Positions 1-8,969 of a stretch of 64,000 bases of DNA are shown one piece after another. The notes beneath the pieces are model-generated. The model searched no databases. It was not told where the DNA came from and saw nothing but the letters and a program-made list of their open reading frames with translations. This stretch comes from an uncultured Flavobacteriaceae bacterium (GTDB lineage: Bacteria; Bacteroidota; Bacteroidia; Flavobacteriales; Flavobacteriaceae). A program made the translations under genes and the position numbers. Numbering within the stretch: the stretch's first letter is position 1; each line of letters opens with the position of its first letter. The stretch spans positions 310,001 through 374,000 of the forward strand of contig CANLXN010000003.1 of NCBI GenBank assembly GCA_947495135.1, read 5' to 3'.

Positions 1-2
1 AG

Positions 3-899
3 GAAGTGTTTCCGTTTATTGATACAGATGGAAATTTATACTTCTCAAGTGATGGACATATGGGACTAGGTGGTTTGGATGGTTTTTATGCTGAAGCAAT
101 TGCTACTGGTTTTAAAAGCCCAGTAAACCTTGGAAAAGGAGCTAACTCAGAACAAGATGATTTCGCATTTAGTTACGATCCAACTACAAAAACTGGATTT
201 ATGGCTTCTAACCGAAAAGGTGGAAAAGGAAGTGATGACATATATAGCGTTACGGGCGTGGAACCGCCTTGCGAAGTAAGCATGGATGTAAATGTAATTA
301 ATGAATACACTAAAGAACCTATTTTTGGGGCACGTTTAGATCTTTATGACAATCAAGAAAATAGGTTAAGTACTAAAACTTCAGGCGAAGATGGACACGG
401 AACGCTCTTGGCCGAATGTGAAAAGGAACATATTATTCAAGCCGTATTTACTGGTTTTGAAAGTAATGCACTTACTGTAGAGGCAAGCCCAAATGGATCT
501 ATCACTAGAACGATTGAATTGCGTCCTATCGAAGCAATTATTGTGGACGATAAAATTGAATTAGATCCTATTTTATTCGATTACAACAAGCACAATATTA
601 AGCCGCAGGCAGCATTCGAATTGGATAAGTTAGTTGGTATCATGAAAAAGTATCCAAATATGGTAGTGAAAGTAGAATCGCATACAGACACTCGTGGTAA
701 AGCGAAGTACAACCGAGATCTTTCGGAAAAACGTGCGCAATCTACCGTACAATACGTGATTTCTCAAGGAATAGAAGCGGAGCGAATTAGCGGACAAGGT
801 TTTGGATTAGACAAACCCGCTGTTAACTGCGGTAGTGGATGTACAGATGATGATCACCAAAAGAACAGACGCTCTGAGTTTATTATTGTGAGCAGATAA
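3..899 (+). CDS. OmpA-family outer membrane protein, C-terminal part (5' truncated)
   Basis: The reading frame is open to the left edge, so the first visible GTG at base 6 is not the true start. The first ~75 residues resemble the last of the PD40/WD40-like repeats (FSSDGHMGLGGLD, FMASNRKGGKGSDDIY). A carboxypeptidase-regulatory-like beta domain follows at ~90-180. The C-terminal ~110 residues are an OmpA peptidoglycan-binding domain (ILFDYNKHNI, SHTDTRG, NRDLSEKRAQ, GFGLDKP, KNRRSEFII). Such proteins tether the outer membrane to peptidoglycan and in Bacteroidota often lie next to a PorP/SprF-like gene; that neighbour, if present, is outside the window. Confidence 0.9.
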   Translation, partial: EVFPFIDTDGNLYFSSDGHMGLGGLDGFYAEAIATGFKSPVNLGKGANSEQDDFAFSYDPTTKTGFMASNRKGGKGSDDIYSVTGVEPPCEVSMDVNVINEYTKEPIFGARLDLYDNQENRLSTKTSGEDGHGTLLAECEKEHIIQAVFTGFESNALTVEASPNGSITRTIELRPIEAIIVDDKIELDPILFDYNKHNIKPQAAFELDKLVGIMKKYPNMVVKVESHTDTRGKAKYNRDLSEKRAQSTVQYVISQGIEAERISGQGFGLDKPAVNCGSGCTDDDHQKNRRSEFIIVSR

Positions 900-948
900 G
901 GAGTTTTTAATCCCCGCAAACGGCTAACCAAAAAGAGCCAAAAAAGAG

Positions 949-974
949 CCCTCACTTAATTGTGAGGGTTTTTT
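949..974 (+). terminator. Rho-independent terminator after the OmpA-family gene
   Basis: A perfect 7-bp stem (CCCTCAC / GTGAGGG) with a short loop is followed directly by a T run. It lies about 50 bp after the OmpA-family stop codon. Confidence 0.85.
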
Positions 975-1011
975 GTTTTTGATTGTGACCGATTTATACT
1001 AATTATGCACC

Positions 1012-1575
1012 ATGAAACTATTAAATTTTTATTTTATTCTTTTCTGTTTTGTCCAATTACACGCCCAACCAAAAACTATTAAAACTCCAGATAGCGTTAT
1101 TCCATGGAATGCATCCCTTCAATTGAAATGGATAGACTTTGAGGGTACAGCCAATAAAAATTTGTTTGGAAGAGCATTGACAAGCTATAAGATTGACGTT
1201 ATTCCAGAAAACGTATTAGTTGATGAGGATGACAATATCCAAGGATATGAGCGGCTCACTGTGCAAGCTCGCTTTTATAAAAAACAGTCCTGGACTACAA
1301 CCAAAGTAAATTCCATTCTTGCCCATGAGCAACTTCATTTCGACATCGCCGAATTATTCGCACGCAAGATTCGACAACGATTTATGGATCTTAAGAAAGG
1401 TAATCAGAGAAAATTCTCCGCCTATTGGGAAGCCTATAGTTTGTTCTGGAAACAGTGTAGAATATATCAAAAACGGTTCGATGCAGAGACCAATCATGGT
1501 CGGAACACCAATGCCAGTATAATCTGGGCGGAAAGAATCTCTGGAGAATTAAACCTATTGCAAGCGTTTGAATAG
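1012..1575 (+). CDS. secreted DUF922-like protein with HExxH motif
   Basis: A 187-residue protein with a signal peptide ending near LHAQ (residue 19). It carries an HExxH-type motif, HEQLH at residues 105-109, followed by D111 and E114. This matches my recollection of DUF922, a family of predicted zinc-dependent peptidases. The long helices after the motif (119-150) contain many basic and aromatic residues. Activity and substrate are unknown. It stands alone between a terminator and a convergent lipoprotein gene. The ATG start gives a clean signal peptide. Confidence 0.7.
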   Translation: MKLLNFYFILFCFVQLHAQPKTIKTPDSVIPWNASLQLKWIDFEGTANKNLFGRALTSYKIDVIPENVLVDEDDNIQGYERLTVQARFYKKQSWTTTKVNSILAHEQLHFDIAELFARKIRQRFMDLKKGNQRKFSAYWEAYSLFWKQCRIYQKRFDAETNHGRNTNASIIWAERISGELNLLQAFE

Positions 1576-1625
1576 AGAAAAATCTCAACTTAATTCTTTT
1601 TCGACCCAACCACTTTGAACGGGTT

Positions 1626-2369
1626 TTACAACTTATACTGCACAAAAAGAACCTCCTCGGCATCCGAGTTAAGGTCTAAATCCATACTAAAGCCGTTGTT
1701 TTCAATATCACGGATAAGTGCCCCTGAAATGTGCAGGATTTGCTGTCCCGTTTCTGTTTCTGAAATAGTGTATCCATAAGGAAGAAATTCAGAAATATTC
1801 CCTAATTGTGGTTCTGTTAGGCGTATTTCATTCATCAACTCCTCTTTATCGTAACCAAAGAGTTCATTATTTAAAAGACCTTTGACACCGTCGAGGTTTT
1901 TATTTTTTAGATGACTCACTAGCTTTTGTGCTACCTTCATTCGTTGATCTACTCGTTCTAACTGCTCGGTAGAATAACGGTAACGCTCCTGTGTACCACC
2001 CCAAGGATGCAAAACAGTATGTACTTCATCGTATTTCACCCTTTCTTTTTCATTGAGGTGCTTGTAATATAGGTAAGCTACATTGGACGCTGGCATTTCG
2101 GGTGTTTTCCTGAAATCGTCTACGGCATCACTATCGATCAATTCCAACTGGAAATAATCTCCAGTTTCTTCGCCGGCTGCTCCCAACTTCCCTACTCCAT
2201 ACGTCAATTTCCCAGCGTAGATATCGAGAATCTCTTTGATTCCCTCATCCTCATTACTAGAAGTTACTAACGGAACATCTTTTTCATTGACAGTGGTTTC
2301 CATTTTCTTTTTGTCTCCGCAGGCAATCAAAAGCATCGTACTCAATAATAAAATTCCAAGTTTTTTCAT
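1626..2369 (-). CDS. hypothetical lipoprotein
   Basis: No family recognised. Starting at the MKK methionine (three codons inside the longest frame) gives a textbook lipoprotein signal with lipobox LIAC at about residues 14-17. The mature part (~230 residues) is acidic and helix-rich, with GDYFQLELID and a conserved-looking HPWGGTQERYRYS stretch, and ends in alternating beta segments. It is probably anchored in the envelope. It converges with the DUF922-like gene and is separated from the DUF5689/TonB unit by a terminator, so it is likely a single-gene unit. Confidence 0.75.
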   Translation of the reverse strand: MKKLGILLLSTMLLIACGDKKKMETTVNEKDVPLVTSSNEDEGIKEILDIYAGKLTYGVGKLGAAGEETGDYFQLELIDSDAVDDFRKTPEMPASNVAYLYYKHLNEKERVKYDEVHTVLHPWGGTQERYRYSTEQLERVDQRMKVAQKLVSHLKNKNLDGVKGLLNNELFGYDKEELMNEIRLTEPQLGNISEFLPYGYTISETETGQQILHISGALIRDIENNGFSMDLDLNSDAEEVLFVQYKL

Positions 2370-2436
2370 ATTAAACATTTACGAGGTAATAAAAATAATG
2401 ATTCTAAAACAATCTTAGCGCTGTGAAAATTTCCGC

Positions 2437-2466
2437 AGAAAAAAGGACGCCTACTAAGACGTCCTT
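2437..2466 (-). terminator. terminator of the TonB receptor-DUF5689 unit
   Basis: A 7-bp stem (AAGGACG / CGTCCTT on the + strand) with a 10-base loop lies just past the stop of the DUF5689 gene. Read on the minus strand, the stem is followed by a T run (A run at 2437-2444 on the + strand). Confidence 0.75.
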
Positions 2467-2491
2467 CTTCTATTTATGATAAAACTACTAA

Positions 2492-3952
2492 TTAGTTTCC
2501 AGTAAGTCTAACGTTGTCTACGTGGTAACGAGTTGTAGCGTTAGGATCACTTCCAAGATACCTGAAAGCAAAGTTTACATTTCCATCTACACACGATACA
2601 TTGATAGGCCCTATAGTTTCGAAATCTCCAAATCCACCTTCTGGTCCTGTTGGAATAGAAGCATCTAACAAGTTCCAAGTTGCCGTAGTTGGGTCTCCCG
2701 TAAAGTCGTCTGAAACAAGCACCGATAAGATAGTTCCGTTGTCAAAATTTACTTGTAGGTCGAATAAGAATTCTTCTCCCGTAGTGTTATCCATGTTGAT
2801 CGCTGGTGTAACTAACCAAGTTTGGATATCATCTTCGTTTGAGCTAAATCCGGAGATTTGAGCATAATTGTTGTTGCTGAAATTTCCGATTTCCCAAACC
2901 TCACCGTTGCTCGTTACAACGTTAGCATTGGTCCAACCCGCATCTACGTAATCTTCGATCGCGTTAAAGGCTTCGAAATTTTCAGAATAAAACTCGGCTC
3001 CACCACCGCTTGCTCCCGTACATCCAAATACATCTGGATCACAACGTTCTTCGTTATTGAAATCAAAATCTCCTGGCTCATTAACCACTAAATTAAAGAT
3101 ATCTCCAAAAAAGTTATATGTAAGTATTCCATTAAAAGTTCCTCTTCCTTTTGGAAGTAACACCGCCTTGAAATCTGCAAAAGTACTGGTGCTAAAAATA
3201 GCACTTGCACCACTCTCACAACTCTCTAAAAAGCGCTCACCGTCAAACTGATCACCACTTTCAGCAGCAAAGGTTTTCGCATTTTCGCCTAGCACCTCGT
3301 TACGGTTAAATTGCATATCCGCGAGAGAAATGTACAGATTAGTTTTGTCTGCTGCGAAATCGGCAATTGTAATTGGCAATGGTTCTAAGGTTGCAACTTC
3401 CGCACTTCGTAACAGCGTTTCAGTTAAAAGAGATTCTGCTATTTTATCAAGATTATTTGTGTTCTTAACCCCAACTGTAAACACTCCATTACTCAATCCA
3501 ATGCTCAACCCGTCTAATCGAACATACACTTTTCTACCCAATTCGTACGTAGTAGACAATGGGCTTACATCAATAAGTACTTTAATACCTGTAGTTGGAT
3601 TGGAAGGGGCGTCTTGTAAAATCAATTCTTCGAAGAAATTTCCACCTTCGTCGCTTGAGATAACATATCCCTCTACATAGGTAGTTCCTTCTTCAAAAGT
3701 TACTTGAAGATCTGCTTTAATTTCGTTTAAAACGTCTTCGTCGTTAGGGTCAACACCCAGGTCGTTAGCCTCATCGCGCGCTGCTTGATCGAATAAGCTA
3801 TAAAGAGCTCCAAGGGTGATTGGATCCGACTCCAATACCGGCTGTACAACTTGAAGGTCTGGTGTTTCAAAATCGTCGTCTTGCACACAAGAAGTGACAA
3901 ATGTTACTGCAAAAACCAGTAAAGTGAGTTTGTAAATAAGTGAATTTTTCAT
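2492..3952 (-). CDS. DUF5689 lipoprotein with C-terminal choice-of-anchor J-like domain
   Basis: A 486-residue protein with lipobox VTSC (C22) followed by acidic residues, a common export signature for Bacteroidota surface lipoproteins. Residues ~40-290 fit DUF5689 (YVEGYVISSDEGGNFFEEL, YELGRKVYVRLDGL), a beta-rich, OB-like domain. The C-terminal part (~325-486) resembles a choice-of-anchor J/MAM-like beta-sandwich (YSENFEAF, WLVTPAINM, YHVDNVRL). It lies 35 bp after the TonB receptor in the same direction, so it is probably the receptor's surface partner. Ligand unknown. Confidence 0.85.
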   Translation of the reverse strand: MKNSLIYKLTLLVFAVTFVTSCVQDDDFETPDLQVVQPVLESDPITLGALYSLFDQAARDEANDLGVDPNDEDVLNEIKADLQVTFEEGTTYVEGYVISSDEGGNFFEELILQDAPSNPTTGIKVLIDVSPLSTTYELGRKVYVRLDGLSIGLSNGVFTVGVKNTNNLDKIAESLLTETLLRSAEVATLEPLPITIADFAADKTNLYISLADMQFNRNEVLGENAKTFAAESGDQFDGERFLESCESGASAIFSTSTFADFKAVLLPKGRGTFNGILTYNFFGDIFNLVVNEPGDFDFNNEERCDPDVFGCTGASGGGAEFYSENFEAFNAIEDYVDAGWTNANVVTSNGEVWEIGNFSNNNYAQISGFSSNEDDIQTWLVTPAINMDNTTGEEFLFDLQVNFDNGTILSVLVSDDFTGDPTTATWNLLDASIPTGPEGGFGDFETIGPINVSCVDGNVNFAFRYLGSDPNATTRYHVDNVRLTGN

Positions 3953-3987
3953 GATATATATTTTATTTTTTCTTGCTGAATAATTGA

Positions 3988-6837
3988 TTAAAATCGAACG
4001 TAAACGTTCACGTAATAGGTAGTTCCATTCCCAAAGAAATAGCGGTTTCCAAAAATAGGCCCGTTTTCTCTAGAAGCATCTTCTCTCTTACTTCTGAAGT
4101 TGGTTGTTCTTCCTTGTTCAAAACCACCTGTTACAAAATCTTGTCCTAAAACATTATTGATAGTTGCAAAAAATCCAACAAAGTATTGCTTGACTTTCCA
4201 TGATTTTCCTCCTACTACATTTACCAAGGCATAACCATCAAATTCTTCTTGTGTTAATAATTCACGCGCAACATTTGCGTCGTAATCGTTAAAAGTTTGT
4301 CCGTCGAAGTCACTGCTAAAGTTAGCAGTTCTAGCCAAATTATTTACATCAATATAAGCGTTTGAGAAATAATTTCCTGTCACTCCAACCCACCAAAAGT
4401 TAGGATCTCTATATTCCATTCCAATTTGGTAAGCACGTTCTGGACCACCAGCTACGTGGTAATCTTTTAGTTTAGCCGTTCCATCACCGAAGCTCAAGTT
4501 TCCTTGAAAATCGTCACTCGATAAATAGAGGTTAGGATTGTTTGTGAATGTATATTGTCCTACTGAGGCAGCTCCTTTCAATTTAATGGTTGGTGTTACC
4601 TGTGCTTCAATTCCTAGTTCTGCACCAACTCTTCTAGTGTCGATCCCTGTCATCACCTCTTGTACAAAAGCGCTCTCCTCGATTCCAAGACCTGAAATGT
4701 CTTCTGTAAAGTAGAATCCAATATCTGTTTGATCCTGAATGGTATTATAGAAACCTGTCAATCTAGCTTTTACAATTGGAGATCGATAGATATAGCTCAA
4801 ATCCAAGTTTTGGATTTTTTCTTCCACTAATCCAACCGTTACATCATTGGTTTGTCTCGCATTAGGGAAAGAATTTCTAATGGTTGGAGCCTTTGTGATA
4901 TATCCAGCATTTAGGTCGATCAAGTGACGTCCTGTTACCTTATATACAGCCCCTCCTTTTGCTCCAAATGTTGTGAAGTTCAGTTTCTCGCTATCTCCAA
5001 AAGAGCGTTCTCCTGGGAAGTTACCGTTTTCGTATAGACCTGTTCTTTGGTAGCTAGTTTGTCCTGCTTCTGCAGCAACAAAGAAATCTACCTGATTGTA
5101 TTTAAACTGAGCCTGAGCAAAACCTGAAACAACATCTGCATTGATATCGTAGTTGTATTTGTAACGATCTCCTTCCACTACAACACGGTTTCTGTTACGC
5201 AAGTCACTCTGCGCAAGATCACCTACAATTGTGTTTACATCATCTTCAGCAAAGAAATCGACATCTAAGTATCCAGTACCACCTAAGAGGTCTTTTAGTT
5301 CTGCGAAATTTTCACTCCTTAAACTTCTATAGCTCAGGTTCCCGTTGAACGTAATATTTTCAGTTAAAGTAGTACCAAAGATAGTGTTCACCATGATTTG
5401 TTTATCATCAACTCTATCTTCCTGAATAGCATAAATACTATTTCCTCCGTTGGCAACATTTACCGAATTGGTGTTAGCATTATACAGACCGTCCCAATCC
5501 AATTGCCCATCGTTCACAAATTCTTGCTCGGCCAAATACGCCAATTGGTAATCGTATGGAGACGGATTTTCGTTTCTCAAAGCGTAGCTAGGTAAACGTT
5601 GGTAATAATCTCCAAACGGGTTACGTGCTCCTCCTAAATACGTATCTTGACCATCTATAGTTACCAAACGTGTTCCACCATTATCGATTCTGGTATTACC
5701 AATTTTACCGAATTGATATCCAAAGTTGGTATTCAAAGTAGTATTTTCTGAAATATTCCAGTAGTGATTCAACGTAATAATTGGTTCTTCAATCTCACGA
5801 GTTCTACTATTTCTGATCTCTCCATTCTGCATTCCCCAGTTAGGATTGTATCTAATTCCTTTTAGATCCCGTGCCTCTTGCGTTATGGCTGTAGAACGAC
5901 CTCTTCGATTAGGTGTATAAAATGCGGTAAGGTTAACGCTGTGTTCGTCGTTCAATTTCTTCTCTACCGAAGCAAAAAATGAGTTGGCATCGTACAAAGT
6001 TCCATCGATATATCCTTCATCTCCAAAACGTCTTGAAGCAAGTATCGAATACGCCCAACCGTTTTGATCCATACCACTATTATAACTACCCATAATTCGT
6101 CCAGTATAGCTTCTATTAGCACTGGCATAAGAAACTCGCCCTCCCTTACGGTATTGCGAAGCTCTCATTATTATGTTCGTTGTTCCAGCAACATCACCAA
6201 ATGCATAATCGTTGGCCTTAAGACCCATCGAAAATTCACGGTTACGCTGTGCATCATTTAAGCCTCCCCAGTTTCCCCATTGCGGTCGGCCCGAGAATAT
6301 TTTATTCATTTCAAGACCATTTACAAGTACTTTACCATTGGCATTGTCTAAACCTCTTGGTCTAAAAAATGTAGCGCTAAAGTCGAAAGCGGCAGCATTC
6401 AAAAACACATCTCTAGAAGCCTGAAGCAGTCCCGATATGTTAAACGATGTTCCTTCATCTTGGTTCAATTCGTTGTCTGAAAGGCTAATAATACCTATCT
6501 GAGCTTCTACCTCAGATAAATCCAGTTGAAAAAGAATAGGATCCAAATCGATAGTAGTACCATTTGCAATGGTTATTGGCATGCGCTGATTGATATAATC
6601 ATTTTTACGTACCAATAAAACTTGTTCCCCTTGCGGTAGGTTAGTCCCTGAAATAGAGAATAAACCTTCAGCATTGGTAGTAGTGCTAATGTCACTACCT
6701 TCAATCTGAATGTCCACTTGCGGAACGGGCTCGTTGGAGTTGGTATCCAACACTCTCCCCTTTACAATGGCTTCTTGGGCAATTACCGAAAATGTACCCA
6801 ACAGAACCATGCAAAAGGTGATGAATAATTGTTTCAT
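3988..6837 (-). CDS. TonB-dependent receptor with carboxypeptidase-regulatory-like domain
   Basis: A 949-residue outer-membrane receptor. After a signal peptide ending near VIAQ come a CarboxypepD_reg-like domain at ~23-110 (VKGRVLDTNSNEPVP), a plug at ~125-235 (FFRPRGLDN, VLVNGLEMN, GTTNIIMRAS) and a 22-stranded-type barrel ending in a terminal aromatic strand (YYVNVYVRF). The partner is a DUF5689 lipoprotein instead of SusD. The divergent neighbour is a secreted EEP nuclease/phosphatase, which suggests but does not prove uptake of a phosphodiester-derived or nucleic-acid-derived nutrient. A -7 box lies 48 bp upstream. Confidence 0.9.
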   Translation of the reverse strand: MKQLFITFCMVLLGTFSVIAQEAIVKGRVLDTNSNEPVPQVDIQIEGSDISTTTNAEGLFSISGTNLPQGEQVLLVRKNDYINQRMPITIANGTTIDLDPILFQLDLSEVEAQIGIISLSDNELNQDEGTSFNISGLLQASRDVFLNAAAFDFSATFFRPRGLDNANGKVLVNGLEMNKIFSGRPQWGNWGGLNDAQRNREFSMGLKANDYAFGDVAGTTNIIMRASQYRKGGRVSYASANRSYTGRIMGSYNSGMDQNGWAYSILASRRFGDEGYIDGTLYDANSFFASVEKKLNDEHSVNLTAFYTPNRRGRSTAITQEARDLKGIRYNPNWGMQNGEIRNSRTREIEEPIITLNHYWNISENTTLNTNFGYQFGKIGNTRIDNGGTRLVTIDGQDTYLGGARNPFGDYYQRLPSYALRNENPSPYDYQLAYLAEQEFVNDGQLDWDGLYNANTNSVNVANGGNSIYAIQEDRVDDKQIMVNTIFGTTLTENITFNGNLSYRSLRSENFAELKDLLGGTGYLDVDFFAEDDVNTIVGDLAQSDLRNRNRVVVEGDRYKYNYDINADVVSGFAQAQFKYNQVDFFVAAEAGQTSYQRTGLYENGNFPGERSFGDSEKLNFTTFGAKGGAVYKVTGRHLIDLNAGYITKAPTIRNSFPNARQTNDVTVGLVEEKIQNLDLSYIYRSPIVKARLTGFYNTIQDQTDIGFYFTEDISGLGIEESAFVQEVMTGIDTRRVGAELGIEAQVTPTIKLKGAASVGQYTFTNNPNLYLSSDDFQGNLSFGDGTAKLKDYHVAGGPERAYQIGMEYRDPNFWWVGVTGNYFSNAYIDVNNLARTANFSSDFDGQTFNDYDANVARELLTQEEFDGYALVNVVGGKSWKVKQYFVGFFATINNVLGQDFVTGGFEQGRTTNFRSKREDASRENGPIFGNRYFFGNGTTYYVNVYVRF

Positions 6838-6884
6838 TCTTAGAAGTTGTTTGTTTTGATTAAATTATTATTATTAAAGGCGTG

Positions 6885-6892
6885 CAAAGCTA
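6885..6892 (-). promoter_or_regulatory. -7 promoter box for the TonB receptor-DUF5689 unit
   Basis: The minus strand reads TAGCTTTG followed by CACGC, matching the Bacteroidota sigma-A -7 consensus TAnnTTTG. It is 48 bp before the receptor ATG. I found no clear -33 TTG at the usual spacing. Confidence 0.5.
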
Positions 6893-6912
6893 CATATTTT
6901 CAGCGAAATAAT

Positions 6913-6920
6913 TACTTTTG
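6913..6920 (+). promoter_or_regulatory. -7 promoter box for the EEP nuclease gene
   Basis: The + strand reads TACTTTTG (TAnnTTTG consensus), 48 bp before the ATG at 6969. It lies back to back with the divergent -7 box at 6885-6892, so the two promoters must share the control region. No clear -33 element. Confidence 0.45.
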
Positions 6921-6968
6921 GCCTACCTTTTGTAAAGGACGTAACGGAAACATAATATAATCCCAAAA

Positions 6969-8027
6969 ATGAAATTTAAAATTGCGCTTATCGCTTGGTC
7001 TTTTTTCGTAACCTTCACCTGTTTTTCTCAGGAAGAAAAAAGTTATAAAGTCAATACAGTAGCATTCTACAATGTAGAAAACCTATTCGACTTTGAAGAC
7101 GACCCAATCACTTTTGATGATGATAGAACTCCAGAAGGAAAAGACCATTGGACCGAGGAAATCTACAACGCCAAGCTTAAAAACACGGCAAAGGTAATTG
7201 CTGAAATAGGTAAAGACGTCACTGGAACTGCGCCTGCAGTCATTGGGCTGTGCGAAATTGAAAATAGACGAACACTGGAAGACCTTGTGAACCAGGAAGA
7301 ATTATTGAAGTATGATTACGGAATCATTCAATTCGATTCTCCAGACCGTCGTGGAATCGATGTCGCTTTATTATATCAAAAAAAGCTCTTTACCCCAACA
7401 CATTACGACAAACACGAATTATTGATCTATAATAATGGCGACACAAGTAAGAGGGTTTTTACCCGTGATCAACTTCTAGTGAGTGGTATGCTTGATGGAG
7501 AAGAAATTCATTTAATAGTCAATCACTGGCCTTCGAGAAGTGGAGGAGAAGCCCGTAGTCGATCAAAGCGAATAAAGGCCACTGAGCTCAACAAAAGTAT
7601 CATCGATTCTTTATTTAGTAAAGATCCTTACGCAAAGATCATTACCATGGGTGACCTTAACGATGACCCAACGAGTCCTAGTGTAAAAAAGGTACTTAAG
7701 ACCAAAAAAAATAGGGAAAACATGGAATTAAAGGAACTGTACAACCCTATGGAAAACATGCACAAAAATGGTCTAGGTACACTTGCATATAGGGATGGCT
7801 GGAACTTATTTGATCAAATGATTGTTTCTACAGAACTCGCCAAAAAGGACTATTCTTCTTACAGACTCTATAAAACCGGTATTTTTAATAAAAGCTACTT
7901 GGCAAATCCGAGAGGCCGATATAAAGGTTATCCATACAGAAGTTTTGCTGGAGGAGGATTCACCGGAGGATACAGCGATCACTTTCCGGTATATGTTTAT
8001 TTGATTAAAGAAACTTCTTCCAAGTAG
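6969..8027 (+). CDS. secreted endonuclease/exonuclease/phosphatase (EEP) family protein
   Basis: A 352-residue protein with a signal peptide (cleavage near CFSQ, residue 21). All EEP (DNase I-like) catalytic blocks are visible in order: FYNVENLFD (N35), CEIEN (E96), PDRRGIDVALLY, NHWPSR, GDLNDDP and the terminal SDHFPV. The family cleaves phosphodiester or phosphomonoester bonds in nucleic acids, phosphoinositides or similar substrates using a divalent metal. It should act in the periplasm or outside the cell. It is transcribed divergently from a TonB receptor/DUF5689 pair, suggesting it supplies or processes the imported ligand. The exact substrate cannot be read from sequence. Confidence 0.9.
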   Translation: MKFKIALIAWSFFVTFTCFSQEEKSYKVNTVAFYNVENLFDFEDDPITFDDDRTPEGKDHWTEEIYNAKLKNTAKVIAEIGKDVTGTAPAVIGLCEIENRRTLEDLVNQEELLKYDYGIIQFDSPDRRGIDVALLYQKKLFTPTHYDKHELLIYNNGDTSKRVFTRDQLLVSGMLDGEEIHLIVNHWPSRSGGEARSRSKRIKATELNKSIIDSLFSKDPYAKIITMGDLNDDPTSPSVKKVLKTKKNRENMELKELYNPMENMHKNGLGTLAYRDGWNLFDQMIVSTELAKKDYSSYRLYKTGIFNKSYLANPRGRYKGYPYRSFAGGGFTGGYSDHFPVYVYLIKETSSK

Positions 8028-8260
8028 AGGTGAGGAAAATTGAATTTTCGAACGCTATGATCTATGTTCTTTTTTCTGAAAACTGGCTCATAAAACAACG
8101 AATAAGCAAATAATCATCGTGGCAACGTTCAATGTGTGATTAGTGAAAATGTAAACTATTGTCCTTGCCTTAACTCTACATTTTAAGCTTTGTATCGTTT
8201 CAGTAACTCAACACTAGCCTGCATGTTATTTCCATTTCGACTTCAAATTCGATTTCTGGT

Positions 8261-8316
8261 TTGTCACTTCGAGTGATTTTTAGGAGGCACGAATAAAAAT
8301 TGTATCAAGAGGAGCT
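8261..8316. repeat. possible remnant of an interspersed palindromic repeat
   Basis: The core TCACTTCGAGTGA can pair as a 5-bp stem around TCG. It is followed by ATTTTT, then after a spacer by AAAAAT and TGTATCAAGAG. This resembles, from memory, the short intergenic palindromes built on GTCACTTCGAGTG...GTATCGAGAAG that are scattered through flavobacterial genomes. Only one copy is visible here. Confidence 0.4.
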
Positions 8317-8368
8317 GCTGATCATTGCCTCTAGATCGACTTAAAAAGAATAGCACACTTTATGGAAC

Positions 8369-8405
8369 AAAAAAGCCGTTGAATAAATTTTTCAGCGGCT
8401 TTTTT
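8369..8405. terminator. bidirectional terminator
   Basis: AAAAAAGCCGTTGA and TCAGCGGCTTTTTT form an 8-bp GC-rich stem (one G-U pair) flanked by an A run and a T run, so it can work on both strands. It separates the EEP gene from the convergent membrane-protein gene. Confidence 0.8.
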
Positions 8406-8476
8406 ATGTTTTATTCTGAAATTTTCACACCTCCGAAAGGCGTCTAATAAATCAACTTTGCCAAAGTTACAAGTCA

Positions 8477-8920
8477 TTAAGAAAGCCACTGCCCCCAAGG
8501 AATTCTACTTAGCATCAACAATAGGGTGACTGTATAAAAGATGGCTAACATCTTAAACTTAGGTGTAGACACCAATTTCTTTTTGTGCTTAGAATATCCT
8601 ATCGTAATAAAGACTACAGCCAAAATCATGATCGTTGGATGCTCTACAGCATACAATCGCATCGTCGAATCTTTCATTACTGCTCCCATACCGTTATTCG
8701 AAATTGCTTGTATTCCATTTGGAGAAACAAATAACAAAACCAAACCAATTAAGAGCTGAATGTGTGTAACGATAAGTGCAAACAAAGCCAATCTAAAATC
8801 TTTAGGCGAGTATTCCTTCTTTCCGAAGAAACCAGCCAAGGCATTAATAGTAGCAATAGTGACAATAAAAAGAACTAGATAAGCCCAATATGAGTGAATA
8901 AATTGAAAGGTTGGATACAT
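8477..8920 (-). CDS. four-helix membrane protein, cytochrome b-like in flavobacterial annotations
   Basis: A 147-residue protein with four predicted membrane helices (about residues 12-32, 43-66, 92-110, 124-142). Histidines H9, H53 and H94 sit at or in membrane segments and could ligate heme. Similar small Bacteroidota proteins are often annotated as cytochrome B, but that name rests on weak similarity. Its neighbour upstream is a TonB receptor separated by a terminator, so it is probably monocistronic. A -7 box (8949-8956) precedes it. Function unproven. Confidence 0.65.
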   Translation of the reverse strand: MYPTFQFIHSYWAYLVLFIVTIATINALAGFFGKKEYSPKDFRLALFALIVTHIQLLIGLVLLFVSPNGIQAISNNGMGAVMKDSTMRLYAVEHPTIMILAVVFITIGYSKHKKKLVSTPKFKMLAIFYTVTLLLMLSRIPWGQWLS

Positions 8921-8948
8921 AGTCGATTGGATATTTAAATTTGTTATT

Positions 8949-8956
8949 CAAAGGTA
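8949..8956 (-). promoter_or_regulatory. -7 promoter box for the four-helix membrane protein
   Basis: The minus strand reads TACCTTTG, matching TAnnTTTG, 28 bp before the ATG at 8920. The upstream -33 region would overlap the receptor terminator; no TTG is visible there. Confidence 0.4.
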
Positions 8957-8969
8957 TGCAATATTGCAT

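Larger units (their letters stand above)
8028..8476. other. 449-bp non-coding stretch
   Basis: No credible ORF on either strand. It contains a degenerate palindromic repeat-like element (8261-8316) and a bidirectional terminator (8369-8405). The rest is A+T-rich sequence in which I see nothing specific. Confidence 0.7.
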
